From: Glaciecola sp. KUL10
Lineage (GTDB): Bacteria; Pseudomonadota; Gammaproteobacteria; Enterobacterales; Alteromonadaceae
Length of the DNA: 64,000 nucleotides
Assembly: GCF_003203515.1 (NCBI RefSeq)
Contig: NZ_BGNG01000004.1
Coordinates: 1-64,000, forward strand
Reading direction: 5' to 3'
The position numbers were made by a program, and so were the translations under genes. Positions 9,007 through 17,166 of the stretch are shown here, piece after piece. Within the stretch, counting starts at the first letter, position 1. Each line of letters opens with the position of its first letter. Below the pieces are notes generated by a model. The model was not told the origin of the DNA. It made no database searches and saw only the letters and a list, made by a program, of their open reading frames with translations.

Positions 9007-9165
9007 GACTTTGAGTTAGGCTGTGTCGCAAAAGTGGCAGGCTTAAGTCTCCATGCAGGTGTCTTTATGATTAACCAACCAGATATATGTAAACTCGAGT
9101 TGGGAATGACGTTTCTTCGTAGAAGATTATGGGGTGTAGTATCCTTAAAACGCTCCAACTCATAG
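9007..9165 (+). pseudogene. Possible IS91-family transposase remnant
   Basis: A 52-codon open run bounded by TAG at 9004-9006 and TAG at 9163-9165 includes CVAKVAGLSLHAGV, which resembles the GFSLHAGV segment near the C-terminus of IS91/IS801-type Y2 transposases. The surrounding 300 nt (to about 9470) contains only broken frames. The match is short and read by eye, so this is tentative. Its position beside the truncated AFG1-like fragment suggests a common history of insertion and decay. Confidence 0.3.
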
Positions 9166-9477
9166 GTCCAGCACTTTTCTAAGCCGCAATTTCCGCTTTG
9201 TCTCACTAACTCCACTTTGTTTTTACAAAATGCTCACAGTTAACAAATGCGATTGGAGAAGCTGGCCAAATCATACAAACGTGCCCACGTGGCTTTTATC
9301 TCCGTAAAAACTTTACCAATGCTATTTTAGAAAGAGCTTTCTCTGGCGAGTGAAATTCAAGCAACGCAATTAGGCTACTCCATTCGTCATCGTTTTGATT
9401 AAAATTGGGTGAGAGAAACGGGGCATATTTGACACACGTAAACACATAAGCAATATTTTTTTACGGACCGAGTGACT

Positions 9478-10509
9478 ATGAAAATAAAAATCGTCATTAA
9501 ATTTGTTAAATCCTGTTTAGTTTTGCTGTCGTTTGTTTGGAGTATCTATTCAAACGCTGCGTTCATACAAACCGATGTATTACGCATCGACGCCAATATG
9601 AACGTAAGCAATGTAAATAGCTTTGTGTCGAGCATTACCCAAAACAGCGACATAAGCTCGGTAAGAGACTTTCACCACATGGGAAATGGCCGTTACTTTG
9701 CATTGACTAACAATGGATTGTTTACAAACGGTTCTGAGGCAACGGCATTGAATCAAAGAATTTCTAATGCTTCGGCAGGAGGTCAAGCTACTGAAATCTT
9801 CTCTACTTGGACCACAAACCAATTAATGTGGATCCGTGCTGGAACAGAAGTACTTCAAATTGACCAGAATTTTAATGTAGGTAACGTCGATTCGTTTTTA
9901 AACTTTTTGGGCATTTCAGATTCGGCCGACGTTGTTGACTATCATAGAACCCTATTGGGTACGTATCATGTGATTGCTAATGAGACCTACTACACAAATG
10001 GCTCTAGTAATGCCAACAACACTTTTCTATCAAGGACTCAGGGACAACAAGCGTTAGATTTCTTCGGCGATTACAGAAGGGATATCTGGATACAAACGGC
10101 ATCCGATTTTTTCGTTGTCAACGAGACCAACGTTTCCAGTGCTGCGAGTGCGGCCGGTTATTTTCAAAGTGTAGAAAACATTACTGTGTCCGACGTACTT
10201 GATCATGGGAGGTTCGATAACGGAAGGACGATCACCCTTACCGACAAAGGCTTGTTTTCTAATCTGTATGGCGGGGACCGAGGAAACGATATCATGAATC
10301 AGCGAATTGCCGCAGCAAGCGGCGGCGGGGTAATAGGCGAGATTTTATCAGTCGATTATCAGAATAACATTGCATTTGTTACAGCAGGTAGAATCGAAGA
10401 ATTAAACGCTCCAGCTGTGTCACTTTTAGCATTGCTTCTATGTTTTTTAGGATTAAAAAGACGAAGTGACTACTCGCACAGGAAAAACGCTCCACCAAAA
10501 ATGTCTTAA
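9478..10509 (+). CDS. Secreted three-repeat protein with PEP-CTERM-like sorting tail
   Basis: Unknown exported protein of 343 residues. A signal peptide (basic start, hydrophobic FVKSCLVLLSFVWSIYS) is cleaved probably after SNAA near residue 28. Three diverged repeats of about 85-95 residues follow, opening with DVLRIDANMNVSNVNSF, EVLQIDQNFNVGNVDSF and FFVVNETNVSSAASAAGYF, each later containing a Y/LTNxGLF-type turn. The C-terminus shows a short AP motif, a hydrophobic helix (SLLALLLCFLGL) and an arginine cluster (KRRS), the layout of PEP-CTERM/exosortase substrates, but with about 15 extra residues after the basic patch. The start is put at ATG 9478, two codons inside a GTG frame. It has no recognised partner; an exosortase would have to be elsewhere. 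Confidence 0.7.
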   Translation: MKIKIVIKFVKSCLVLLSFVWSIYSNAAFIQTDVLRIDANMNVSNVNSFVSSITQNSDISSVRDFHHMGNGRYFALTNNGLFTNGSEATALNQRISNASAGGQATEIFSTWTTNQLMWIRAGTEVLQIDQNFNVGNVDSFLNFLGISDSADVVDYHRTLLGTYHVIANETYYTNGSSNANNTFLSRTQGQQALDFFGDYRRDIWIQTASDFFVVNETNVSSAASAAGYFQSVENITVSDVLDHGRFDNGRTITLTDKGLFSNLYGGDRGNDIMNQRIAAASGGGVIGEILSVDYQNNIAFVTAGRIEELNAPAVSLLALLLCFLGLKRRSDYSHRKNAPPKMS

Positions 10510-10531
10510 AAAAATAAGCTTAGTACGAAAC

Positions 10532-10557
10532 TACGAGTAAATATTTATTTATTCGTA
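10532..10557 (+). terminator. AT-rich hairpin after the secreted protein gene
   Basis: Twelve-base arms TACGAGTAAATA / TATTTATTCGTA with one G-T pair and a 2-nt loop, 22 nt after the stop codon. It is AT-rich and lacks a T run, so its role as terminator is uncertain. Confidence 0.35.
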
Positions 10558-10609
10558 TCAAAGCACTTTTGTTCAATGTTAACTTAGCGAATTGAAATGG
10601 TATTAATGA

Positions 10610-10948
10610 GAAGTTGAACATTACACTTTTAATCGATATGACGAGCCTAGCTGTGTTGCGGTTCGTCCAGTAGATTGCATCCTACCTGACCCCAACCGCA
10701 AAGAAAACTTAGATGAATTAGCCGAGAAGTTTACTAAACTTTGCGGTTAGGTAAATGTTAGTGTTCAGCTACTGGATTTAGTAACTGAATTTGTACAGCC
10801 GTCAATGTCCGTTGTGCACGATTTCCTGCCATCCTTAGTTGATACCGTTCAAGATCCGGTTTACGTACAAGCCGGACTCAACAAATTATTGAATAATCGT
10901 TCAACCCAGAAAAACACGAACGTCCGGTTTGTCTCATTTACGAACTAA
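10610..10948 (+). pseudogene. Interrupted reading frame of unknown family
   Basis: One frame reads as plausible protein from 10610 to a TAA at 10946-10948 (VAVRPVDCILPDPNRKENLD, later VTEFVQPSMSVVHDFLP), broken by a single in-frame TAG at 10748-10750. There is no start codon with a ribosome binding site at the left end and a TGA abuts it, so this is a fragment that also contains a nonsense codon. Family not recognised. It occupies the middle of the 730-nt gap before the oxidase operon. Confidence 0.35.
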
Positions 10949-11129
10949 AAGCCTAAGCATCACTAAAGTACATCAATACCCTTCTAAAACTAATTTTCAT
11001 TATCAAAAACAACACCTCAAAAATAACATTCATACAAAACCAAGGGTTTAATTGTATGTTTTATATACATATAACGATTTTCTCGTACTTAAATTAAACT
11101 AATTTCGAACAAACACTAGACAAGTGTTA

Positions 11130-11143
11130 ATGAAATGTTTCAT
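11130..11143. promoter_or_regulatory. Dyad upstream of coxB
   Basis: ATGAAA and TTTCAT arms separated by TG form an inverted repeat 9 nt upstream of the FNR-type box. It could be a regulator half of the oxidase promoter; no specific protein is assigned. Confidence 0.35.
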
Positions 11144-11151
11144 CATTACAT

Positions 11152-11165
11152 TTGATTTACATCAA
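11152..11165. promoter_or_regulatory. FNR/Anr-type box upstream of the cytochrome oxidase operon
   Basis: TTGATTTACATCAA is a perfect match to the FNR consensus TTGAT-N4-ATCAA, and the dyad extends to 7-bp arms (ATTTGAT/ATCAAAT). It is centred about 84 nt upstream of the coxB start. An oxygen-responsive regulator controlling an aerobic terminal oxidase is biologically sensible; the direction of control (repression without oxygen is expected) is inference because the transcription start is not visible. Confidence 0.7.
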
Positions 11166-11242
11166 ATAATAATAACTTTAGATATGCGTTGATCTTTTTT
11201 CTTTCTAGATTAGCGCCCTAGTCTAGTACAGGAGACTTGCCA

Positions 11243-12394
11243 GTGAACCGGATTTCAACTTTGCTTTGCACCGTATTGTGCATGTTAAGTCCAGCAGTAT
11301 TTGCAACCACGGCAGCAGAGCGTTCTGACCTAAATTTGCGTCCAGGCGTGACAGATATAAGCCAAGAAGTTTATGGGTTACATATGTTGATGTTTTGGAT
11401 ATGTGTGGTCATTGCCGTTTTAGTGTTTGGCGTAATGTTTTACTCCATGGTTAGGCATCGCAAATCTAAGGGAGCCAAACCTGCTAACTTTCATGAAAAT
11501 GTGAAAGTCGAAATCGCTTGGACGGTGGTTCCATTCTTAATATTGATCGGTATGGCGTGGCCTGCTGCGACGACCTTGCTAGAAATGGAAGATGCGAGTA
11601 AAGCCGACATTACTGTTTTGGTAACTGGTTCTCAATGGAAGTGGCACTATAAGTACATGGACAATGATGTTGAATACTTTTCCGTATTAGCAACGCAACA
11701 AGAGCAAATCAAAAACAAATTCGACAAAGGCGAAAACTATTTATTAGAAGTAGACAAACCGCTTGTCATTCCAACAGGTCAAAAAGTTCGCTTTCTCATC
11801 ACTTCAGACGACGTGATTCATTCGTGGTGGGTACCTGATTTTGCCGTTAAAAAAGACGCGAACCCCGGCTTCATCAACGAAGCTTGGGCAAGAGTTAATG
11901 AACCTGGGATTTATCGTGGACAATGCGCAGAGCTATGCGGAAAAGACCATGGGTTCATGCCTGTCGTGGTTATCGCAAAAGAGCCCGCAGAATACAAAGC
12001 ATGGATAAACGAACAAGAAGCAATGGCGAAACGTGCCAAAGAAGAAGAGCAAAGGTTGTTAGCAATGAACATGAGCATGGAAGAACTAATGACCGAAGGT
12101 GAGCGTGTATACAACACAGTTTGTGCAGCTTGCCACATGCCAAATGGTGAAGGACTTCCCGGTGTTTTCCCTGCATTGAAGGGCAGCGCAATGGCGATAA
12201 AGAGCGACCAGATAACAGCACATATCGACATCGTTGTTAATGGTAAAGCAGGCACATCAATGCAGTCGTTTTCTAAGCAATTGACTATGTCAGAAATCGC
12301 CGCTGTCGTTACCTACGAACGCAACGCTTGGGGAAACAACACGGGCGAGATGGTGCAAGCCAAAGATGTTAATGCTTTGATGAACGGACAATAA
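11243..12394 (+). CDS. coxB: Cytochrome c oxidase subunit II with fused cytochrome c domain
   Basis: Membrane-anchored periplasmic subunit that accepts electrons into the CuA centre of an aa3/caa3-type oxidase. It has a signal peptide (residues 1-22), two membrane helices (about 45-70 and 88-110), a cupredoxin domain with the CuA loop CAELCGKDHGFM around residue 228, a short charged linker (MAKRAKEEEQ), and a C-terminal class I cytochrome c domain with the haem motif CAACH near residue 293 and a candidate Met ligand in TSMQSF. The start is placed at GTG 11243, 8 nt after AGGAG (11230-11234); the in-frame TTG at 11237 is too close to it. It is the first gene of the oxidase operon, 11 nt before coxA. 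The fused haem domain implies direct electron entry without a separate cytochrome c. Confidence 0.95.
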   Translation: MNRISTLLCTVLCMLSPAVFATTAAERSDLNLRPGVTDISQEVYGLHMLMFWICVVIAVLVFGVMFYSMVRHRKSKGAKPANFHENVKVEIAWTVVPFLILIGMAWPAATTLLEMEDASKADITVLVTGSQWKWHYKYMDNDVEYFSVLATQQEQIKNKFDKGENYLLEVDKPLVIPTGQKVRFLITSDDVIHSWWVPDFAVKKDANPGFINEAWARVNEPGIYRGQCAELCGKDHGFMPVVVIAKEPAEYKAWINEQEAMAKRAKEEEQRLLAMNMSMEELMTEGERVYNTVCAACHMPNGEGLPGVFPALKGSAMAIKSDQITAHIDIVVNGKAGTSMQSFSKQLTMSEIAAVVTYERNAWGNNTGEMVQAKDVNALMNGQ

Positions 12395-12405
12395 GGAGTT
12401 AGAAA

Positions 12406-14013
12406 ATGAGCGCTTCAACAGACACAATTTCTCAAGATGCTCATGACGAGCACGATCATCATGAGCACCATATTCCAAAGGGCATAACGCGTTGGTTGTT
12501 TACCACTAACCACAAAGACATAGGTACATTGTATCTGTGGTTTGCTTTTATCATGTTTTTAGTGGGTGGTGCGATGGCAATGGTCATTCGCGCTGAACTA
12601 TTTCAACCAGGGCTCCAAATTGTAGAACCCAATTTCTTTAACCAAATGACCACAGTTCATGGGCTGATTATGGTCTTCGGTGCAGTTATGCCGGCCTTTA
12701 CAGGTTTAGCTAACTGGCTGGTGCCTATGATGATCGGTGCGCCAGATATGGCGTTGCCAAGAATGAATAACTGGAGCTTTTGGATCTTACCTTTTGCATT
12801 CTTGATTCTTTTATCTTCATTGTTTATGGAAGGTGGCGGCCCAGCTTTTGGTTGGACTTTCTATGCACCTCTATCAACCACTTACAGTGGTGATAGTACC
12901 GCTTTATTCGTTTTCTCAGTCCACATCATGGGTATATCATCGATAATGGGCGCAATTAATGTGGTTGTTACCATTTTGAATATGCGCGCGCCAGGCATGA
13001 CATATATGAAGATGCCCTTGTTTGTTTGGACGTGGTTAATCACAGCGTTTTTACTGATCGCAGTAATGCCTGTATTAGCTGGGGCAGTCACAATGGTGCT
13101 GACTGATAAATTCTTTGGCACCAGTTTCTTTGATGCGGCTGGGGGCGGTGATCCCGTTCTCTTCCAACACATCTTTTGGTTCTTTGGGCACCCCGAAGTG
13201 TATATCATGATCCTCCCAGCCTTTGGGATCATCTCGGCCATTGTACCCACATTCTCGCGCAAGAAACTGTTTGGCTATGCATCAATGGTTTATGCGACTG
13301 CATCCATTGCATTACTCTCGTTTGTCGTTTGGGCTCACCATATGTTTACCACTGGCATGCCGGTGGCTGCCGAGATGTTCTTTATGTTTGCCACAATGCT
13401 GATTTCGGTGCCAACGGGCGTAAAAGTCTTTAATTGGGTCGCTACCATGTGGCGAGGTTCTCTTAGTTTCGAGATACCCATGATGTTCGCAATTGCGTTT
13501 ATTGTATTATTCACAATAGGCGGTCTATCAGGATTGATGTTGGCGATTACACCGGTGGATTTCCAATATCATGATACTTACTTTGTAGTGGCTCATTTCC
13601 ATTATGTTTTGGTCACGGGCGCTGTCTTTTCAATCATGGCAGCCGTCTATTATTGGCTACCTAAATGGACCGGCCGCATGTTTGATATCACTTTAGCTAA
13701 ATGGCATTTTTGGTGTTCACTCATTTCGGTAAATGTACTGTTCTTCCCCATGCATTTTGTTGGCCTTGCAGGAATGCCACGCAGAATTCCAGACTATGCC
13801 TTGCAATTCGCGGATTTCAATAAATGGATTTCGGTAGGTGGCTTTGCATTTGGTTTATCACAATTAATTTTCTTAGCGCTGCTTATTAAGGCGTGTCGTC
13901 ATCAAGGTGAAAAAGTATCTGATCAAGTTTGGGACGGAGCTGAAGGTCTAGAATGGGAGATTCCTTCACCAGCACCATACCACACTTTTGAAACGCCACC
14001 TGTCGTGAAATAG
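12406..14013 (+). CDS. coxA: Cytochrome c oxidase subunit I
   Basis: Catalytic, proton-pumping subunit with twelve predicted membrane helices, haem a and the haem a3-CuB site. Visible landmarks are the low-spin haem region [22 protein letters not shown] (CuB His and the cross-linked His-Tyr pair), the [10 protein letters not shown] loop and [14 protein letters not shown] with the haem ligand histidines. The N-terminus is His-rich (DEHDHHEHH), possibly metal-binding. 535 residues is typical. ATG 12406 follows AAGGAG at a good distance. It sits between coxB and ctaG. Confidence 0.97.
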   Translation: MSASTDTISQDAHDEHDHHEHHIPKGITRWLFTTNHKDIGTLYLWFAFIMFLVGGAMAMVIRAELFQPGLQIVEPNFFNQMTTVHGLIMVFGAVMPAFTGLANWLVPMMIGAPDMALPRMNNWSFWILPFAFLILLSSLFMEGGGPAFGWTFYAPLSTTYSGDSTALFVFSVHIMGISSIMGAINVVVTILNMRAPGMTYMKMPLFVWTWLITAFLLIAVMPVLAGAVTMVLTDKFFGTSFFDAAGGGDPVLFQHIFWFFGHPEVYIMILPAFGIISAIVPTFSRKKLFGYASMVYATASIALLSFVVWAHHMFTTGMPVAAEMFFMFATMLISVPTGVKVFNWVATMWRGSLSFEIPMMFAIAFIVLFTIGGLSGLMLAITPVDFQYHDTYFVVAHFHYVLVTGAVFSIMAAVYYWLPKWTGRMFDITLAKWHFWCSLISVNVLFFPMHFVGLAGMPRRIPDYALQFADFNKWISVGGFAFGLSQLIFLALLIKACRHQGEKVSDQVWDGAEGLEWEIPSPAPYHTFETPPVVK

Positions 14014-14043
14014 CTGCAGTTTTGAGTGTAAGTTAAGTAGAAA

Positions 14044-14634
14044 ATGGACATGCAATTGGAATCACAAAATAAAAATCAACAGCCTGAACATGGCAAAACA
14101 GTGGCTAAATTAGTCGTACTCGTGTTTGTTATGTTTGGTTTCGGTTTTGCGCTTGTCCCTTTGTATGATGTCTTTTGCGATATAACTGGCATCAATGGAA
14201 AAACTTCAGACCAAGCTGCGGTATATGAGGCTGTAGACGTTGATGAAAGCCGAACTATCATGGTCGAATTTATTACCCGAACGAATACGGGAATGCCTTG
14301 GGAATTTGAAGCGCAAACCAGAAGAGTAGACGTACACCCTGGTGAAATGGCAGAGGTAGCGTTTTATGTCAGAAACCCAGCAGGACGAGATATTGTTGCC
14401 CAAGCTATCCCCTCGGTAACGCCGGGTAATGCAGCTTTGTACGTGAACAAAACAGAGTGCTTTTGCTTTCAGCATCAGCCACTAAAAGCGGGTGAAGAAG
14501 CAGTGATGCCAATGAAGTTTTATATCGACCCTCAGTTACCGGACGATATTTCATTTTTTACATTGCAATACACGCTCTATGACATTTCAGCAAAAGCGCA
14601 ACCTGTTGTTGATGTTGCCATGAATAATAGCTAA
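14044..14634 (+). CDS. ctaG: Cytochrome c oxidase assembly protein CtaG/Cox11
   Basis: Copper chaperone that delivers copper to the CuB site of subunit I. It has a single membrane anchor at about residues 22-43 and a periplasmic beta-rich domain. Family motifs are FALVPLYDVFCDITGINGK and ECFCFQHQPL, where the Cys-x-Cys pair binds copper. 196 residues fits the family. It lies 30 nt after coxA and 11 nt before coxC, in the usual order for proteobacterial oxidase operons. Confidence 0.95.
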   Translation: MDMQLESQNKNQQPEHGKTVAKLVVLVFVMFGFGFALVPLYDVFCDITGINGKTSDQAAVYEAVDVDESRTIMVEFITRTNTGMPWEFEAQTRRVDVHPGEMAEVAFYVRNPAGRDIVAQAIPSVTPGNAALYVNKTECFCFQHQPLKAGEEAVMPMKFYIDPQLPDDISFFTLQYTLYDISAKAQPVVDVAMNNS

Positions 14635-14645
14635 CGGAGTAAGTT

Positions 14646-15527
14646 ATGGCTCAGCCAGAATACCAAAAATACTATGTACCCGAGCAAAGCATATGGCCAA
14701 TTGTAGGCGCAGTTGCGTTGTTTTTAATTGCGGTTGGTGCAGGTAACTACACCATTGAGGCCACACGAGGAAAAGAGGGCTATGGCGCATATGTGTTAAT
14801 CGCCGGTCTTTGTGCATTACTTGTTATGCTTATTGGTTGGTTTAAAAACCAAATAGATGAATCGATGAGCGGATTGTATAGCGATCAATTAAGTCGTTCT
14901 TACAGACAAGGTATGGCTTGGTTTATATTTTCTGAAGTCATGTTTTTTGCCGCGTTCTTTGGTGCTTTATTCTACGCTCGAACCATCGCCATTCCATGGT
15001 TAGGAGGATCGAGCAATAACGCAATGACAAATGAGGTCTTGTGGCCCACTTTTGAAGCGATGTGGCCGCTGACAACGACACCTGATGGCACTACCACGCA
15101 AGTCATGCCGTGGACCGGATTGCCACTGATCAACACATTAATTCTGGTTGTATCGTCTGTCACATTGCACTTTGCTCATGTCGGATTAGAGCAAGAAAAG
15201 CGTAAACAACTTACGGTAATGTTGGGCGTGACTATCGTTTTAGGTTGCATCTTTTTGTATCTGCAGGGTGCGGAATATGTTCACGCTTATAACGACTTAC
15301 AGTTAACGCTTCAATCGGGTGTGTATGGCAATACCTTCTTCTTATTGACCGGTTTTCACGGTATGCATGTGACATTGGGGACAATAATTTTGATGGTACT
15401 GTTCTTTAGAGTATTAAAAGGGCATTTCTCACCTAAAGAGCATTTTGCCTTTCAAGCAGGAAGTTGGTATTGGCACTTTGTAGATGTAGTTTGGTTGTTC
15501 TTGTTTTTCTTCGTCTACATTATTTAA
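14646..15527 (+). CDS. coxC: Cytochrome c oxidase subunit III
   Basis: Non-catalytic structural subunit of the oxidase in the inner membrane, with seven predicted helices. Characteristic segments are the opening YYVPEQSIWPIVG, the SEVMFFAAFFGALFYAR helix, the FLLTGFHGMHVTLG helix and the closing WYWHFVDVVWLFLF. 293 residues is normal. A clear Shine-Dalgarno (CGGAG) precedes ATG 14646. Its last four bases overlap the end of the convergent DUF2909 gene. Confidence 0.96.
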   Translation: MAQPEYQKYYVPEQSIWPIVGAVALFLIAVGAGNYTIEATRGKEGYGAYVLIAGLCALLVMLIGWFKNQIDESMSGLYSDQLSRSYRQGMAWFIFSEVMFFAAFFGALFYARTIAIPWLGGSSNNAMTNEVLWPTFEAMWPLTTTPDGTTTQVMPWTGLPLINTLILVVSSVTLHFAHVGLEQEKRKQLTVMLGVTIVLGCIFLYLQGAEYVHAYNDLQLTLQSGVYGNTFFLLTGFHGMHVTLGTIILMVLFFRVLKGHFSPKEHFAFQAGSWYWHFVDVVWLFLFFFVYII

Positions 15528-15733
15528 TAAGGTTTGGCGTTGGGCGTAATTAGTCCAGTCGCCACGGCTAACAGGATTAGCACTAACACCAAGGCCGAGG
15601 CCATCAGTCGTCTTCCAATAAATTTACTCATTGGTTGGTCTTGGTCGTTTTTAAGCATCACCATCATTGCTTTAAACAAGTTGTAGACGACAAAAAGTAA
15701 CAACAAGCCAATTATTATTTTTATGATTAACAT
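15524..15733 (-). CDS. DUF2909 family two-helix membrane protein
   Basis: 69-residue protein with two membrane helices (MLIIKIIIGLLLLFVVYNLF and LVLVLILLAVATGLI) joined by a basic, polar loop (KNDQDQPMSKFIGRR). This architecture and the location inside an oxidase operon match the DUF2909 family; no biochemical role is established. It is encoded against the operon between coxC and surf1 and overlaps the coxC stop by 4 bp, so an antisense transcript from here would oppose operon mRNA. A role in oxidase assembly is guilt by association only. Confidence 0.8.
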   Translation of the reverse strand: MLIIKIIIGLLLLFVVYNLFKAMMVMLKNDQDQPMSKFIGRRLMASALVLVLILLAVATGLITPNAKPY

Positions 15734-15795
15734 GATAAGCCTTATTAGTTCTAATTAAGTGTTACTGAGGTTTTTACTAAGAGAATAACGCTAAC

Positions 15796-16512
15796 ATGAA
15801 GCTTCCTATTATTCCAATAGTGCCAACGGCGATTGCTGTCATCTGTGTAATAGCAATGACAGGCCTTGGGCTTTGGCAACTAGATAGGCAGGCTCAAAAA
15901 GAAATACGTCTAGCTCAGTTAGAAGAGCGAAGACAAAATCATCCTCATACCATTGACGAGCTACTGTCGCTTGAAACTTCCATCCAAGACTTCCCTGCTC
16001 AGTTGAATGGAAATTTATTGACGGATAAATTGTTTTATATAGATAACAAAATTTATCAAGGGCAAGTGGGCTTCGATGTAATTGTCCCATTGCAGACTGA
16101 GCGCGGCGTAGTGATGCTTAACTTAGGTTGGTTAAAAAATCTAGGTAGTCGCGATTTACTGCCCAAACAACAAATTGACCCCAGCGATTTTTACTTTGGT
16201 GTTGTTTCGTATCCTTCGGACAACAGGATGATCGTAGAAACTAATACCAGCGCGACTGAGTTTCCAATATTACTCCAACAAATCGATCTATCTGTTATTG
16301 AAATTGCGTTAGACATGGAGGTTCTCGATTTTGTCGTCAATGTAGACCCAAATCCAGCGAGCGGTTTCGTGCGCGAATGGACGCCCGTTGTAATGGCGCC
16401 AGAAAAACACTTGGGCTACGCAATTCAATGGTTTGGATTGGCAATCGCGTGTCTAACTATTTACTTGTTGAGCCTTATCAAACTTAACAAACCATCTTCT
16501 TCCGTGCTGTAG
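15796..16512 (+). CDS. SURF1-family oxidase assembly protein
   Basis: Inner-membrane factor thought to assist haem a insertion into subunit I. It has two membrane helices, one at each end (about residues 7-24 and 210-230), around a periplasmic domain. Family marks are LGLWQLDRQAQKE after the first helix, the LNLGWL segment (family form usually NRGWV) and the C-terminal HLGYAIQWFGLA. 238 residues is typical. It stands in the expected place between coxC and the haem a synthesis genes. Confidence 0.9.
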   Translation: MKLPIIPIVPTAIAVICVIAMTGLGLWQLDRQAQKEIRLAQLEERRQNHPHTIDELLSLETSIQDFPAQLNGNLLTDKLFYIDNKIYQGQVGFDVIVPLQTERGVVMLNLGWLKNLGSRDLLPKQQIDPSDFYFGVVSYPSDNRMIVETNTSATEFPILLQQIDLSVIEIALDMEVLDFVVNVDPNPASGFVREWTPVVMAPEKHLGYAIQWFGLAIACLTIYLLSLIKLNKPSSSVL

Positions 16513-16530
16513 TCATTAAGGACAATTAAA

Positions 16531-17145
16531 ATGAGCAAAATCTCCAGTGAAATAGAATCAGAAAAGCCAAAAGCAAAGAAAAACAAATTCACCATTATTG
16601 CATTAGTTACTGTGTTTGTGCTGCCCGTTGTACTGGCCAAACTGGCGCTCGAAAACGATTGGTTTAATAAAAGCGCGACTAACCGAGGACAGTTGCTGGC
16701 ACAGCCTATTGATGCAAGTACACTGCTAACGCAAATAGATAAACATGAACAAGGCGAAAAAAACACTTGGAAGTTAATGATGACGATACCTGAAGTTTGT
16801 GACCAAGCGTGTGAAAATGCAGTGCTAACTATTAGCCAAGTTCGCCAAGCAGTTGGACGCCACATGGAAAGGGTCGACGCCGTATATTTGGTCACTGATG
16901 AAAGCGACGCATCGGTATTAGCAAACATAAAAGAAAAACAGCTTGGCATTTTGTTAAATCAAGATAATGAAAGTGTTAATAATGTGTTTAAAAATACTGG
17001 CATTGATGCTATTTTCATCACAGATACATTACACAATGTTGTCTTAAAATACCCAAATACTCCCGACACCGAACAAGCAATCATGGATGGACGAGATGTT
17101 TTGGCAGATTTGCGTAAGTTGTTAAAGCTTTCGCGCATAGGATAG
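16531..17145 (+). CDS. Membrane-anchored thioredoxin-like protein of the oxidase cluster
   Basis: 204-residue protein with a lysine-rich cytoplasmic start, one membrane helix (about residues 21-40) and a periplasmic part of roughly 160 residues. The periplasmic part carries a Cys-x3-Cys pair in PEVCDQACENAVL, spaced like the copper/redox motif of SCO proteins, and an IFITDTLHNVVLKYP strand typical of a thioredoxin-like fold. I infer a diverged SCO/thioredoxin-type assembly factor; no specific family name is certain. AAGGA precedes ATG 16531. It lies 18 nt after surf1 and 21 nt before ctaA, thus within the operon. Confidence 0.8.
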   Translation: MSKISSEIESEKPKAKKNKFTIIALVTVFVLPVVLAKLALENDWFNKSATNRGQLLAQPIDASTLLTQIDKHEQGEKNTWKLMMTIPEVCDQACENAVLTISQVRQAVGRHMERVDAVYLVTDESDASVLANIKEKQLGILLNQDNESVNNVFKNTGIDAIFITDTLHNVVLKYPNTPDTEQAIMDGRDVLADLRKLLKLSRIG

Positions 17146-17166
17146 CAATTCAAGGACATTTGTTAG

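Noticed and set aside
12882-13262. Antisense 126-codon frame in coxA
   Set aside because: Lies entirely within a conserved membrane protein gene; no independent support.
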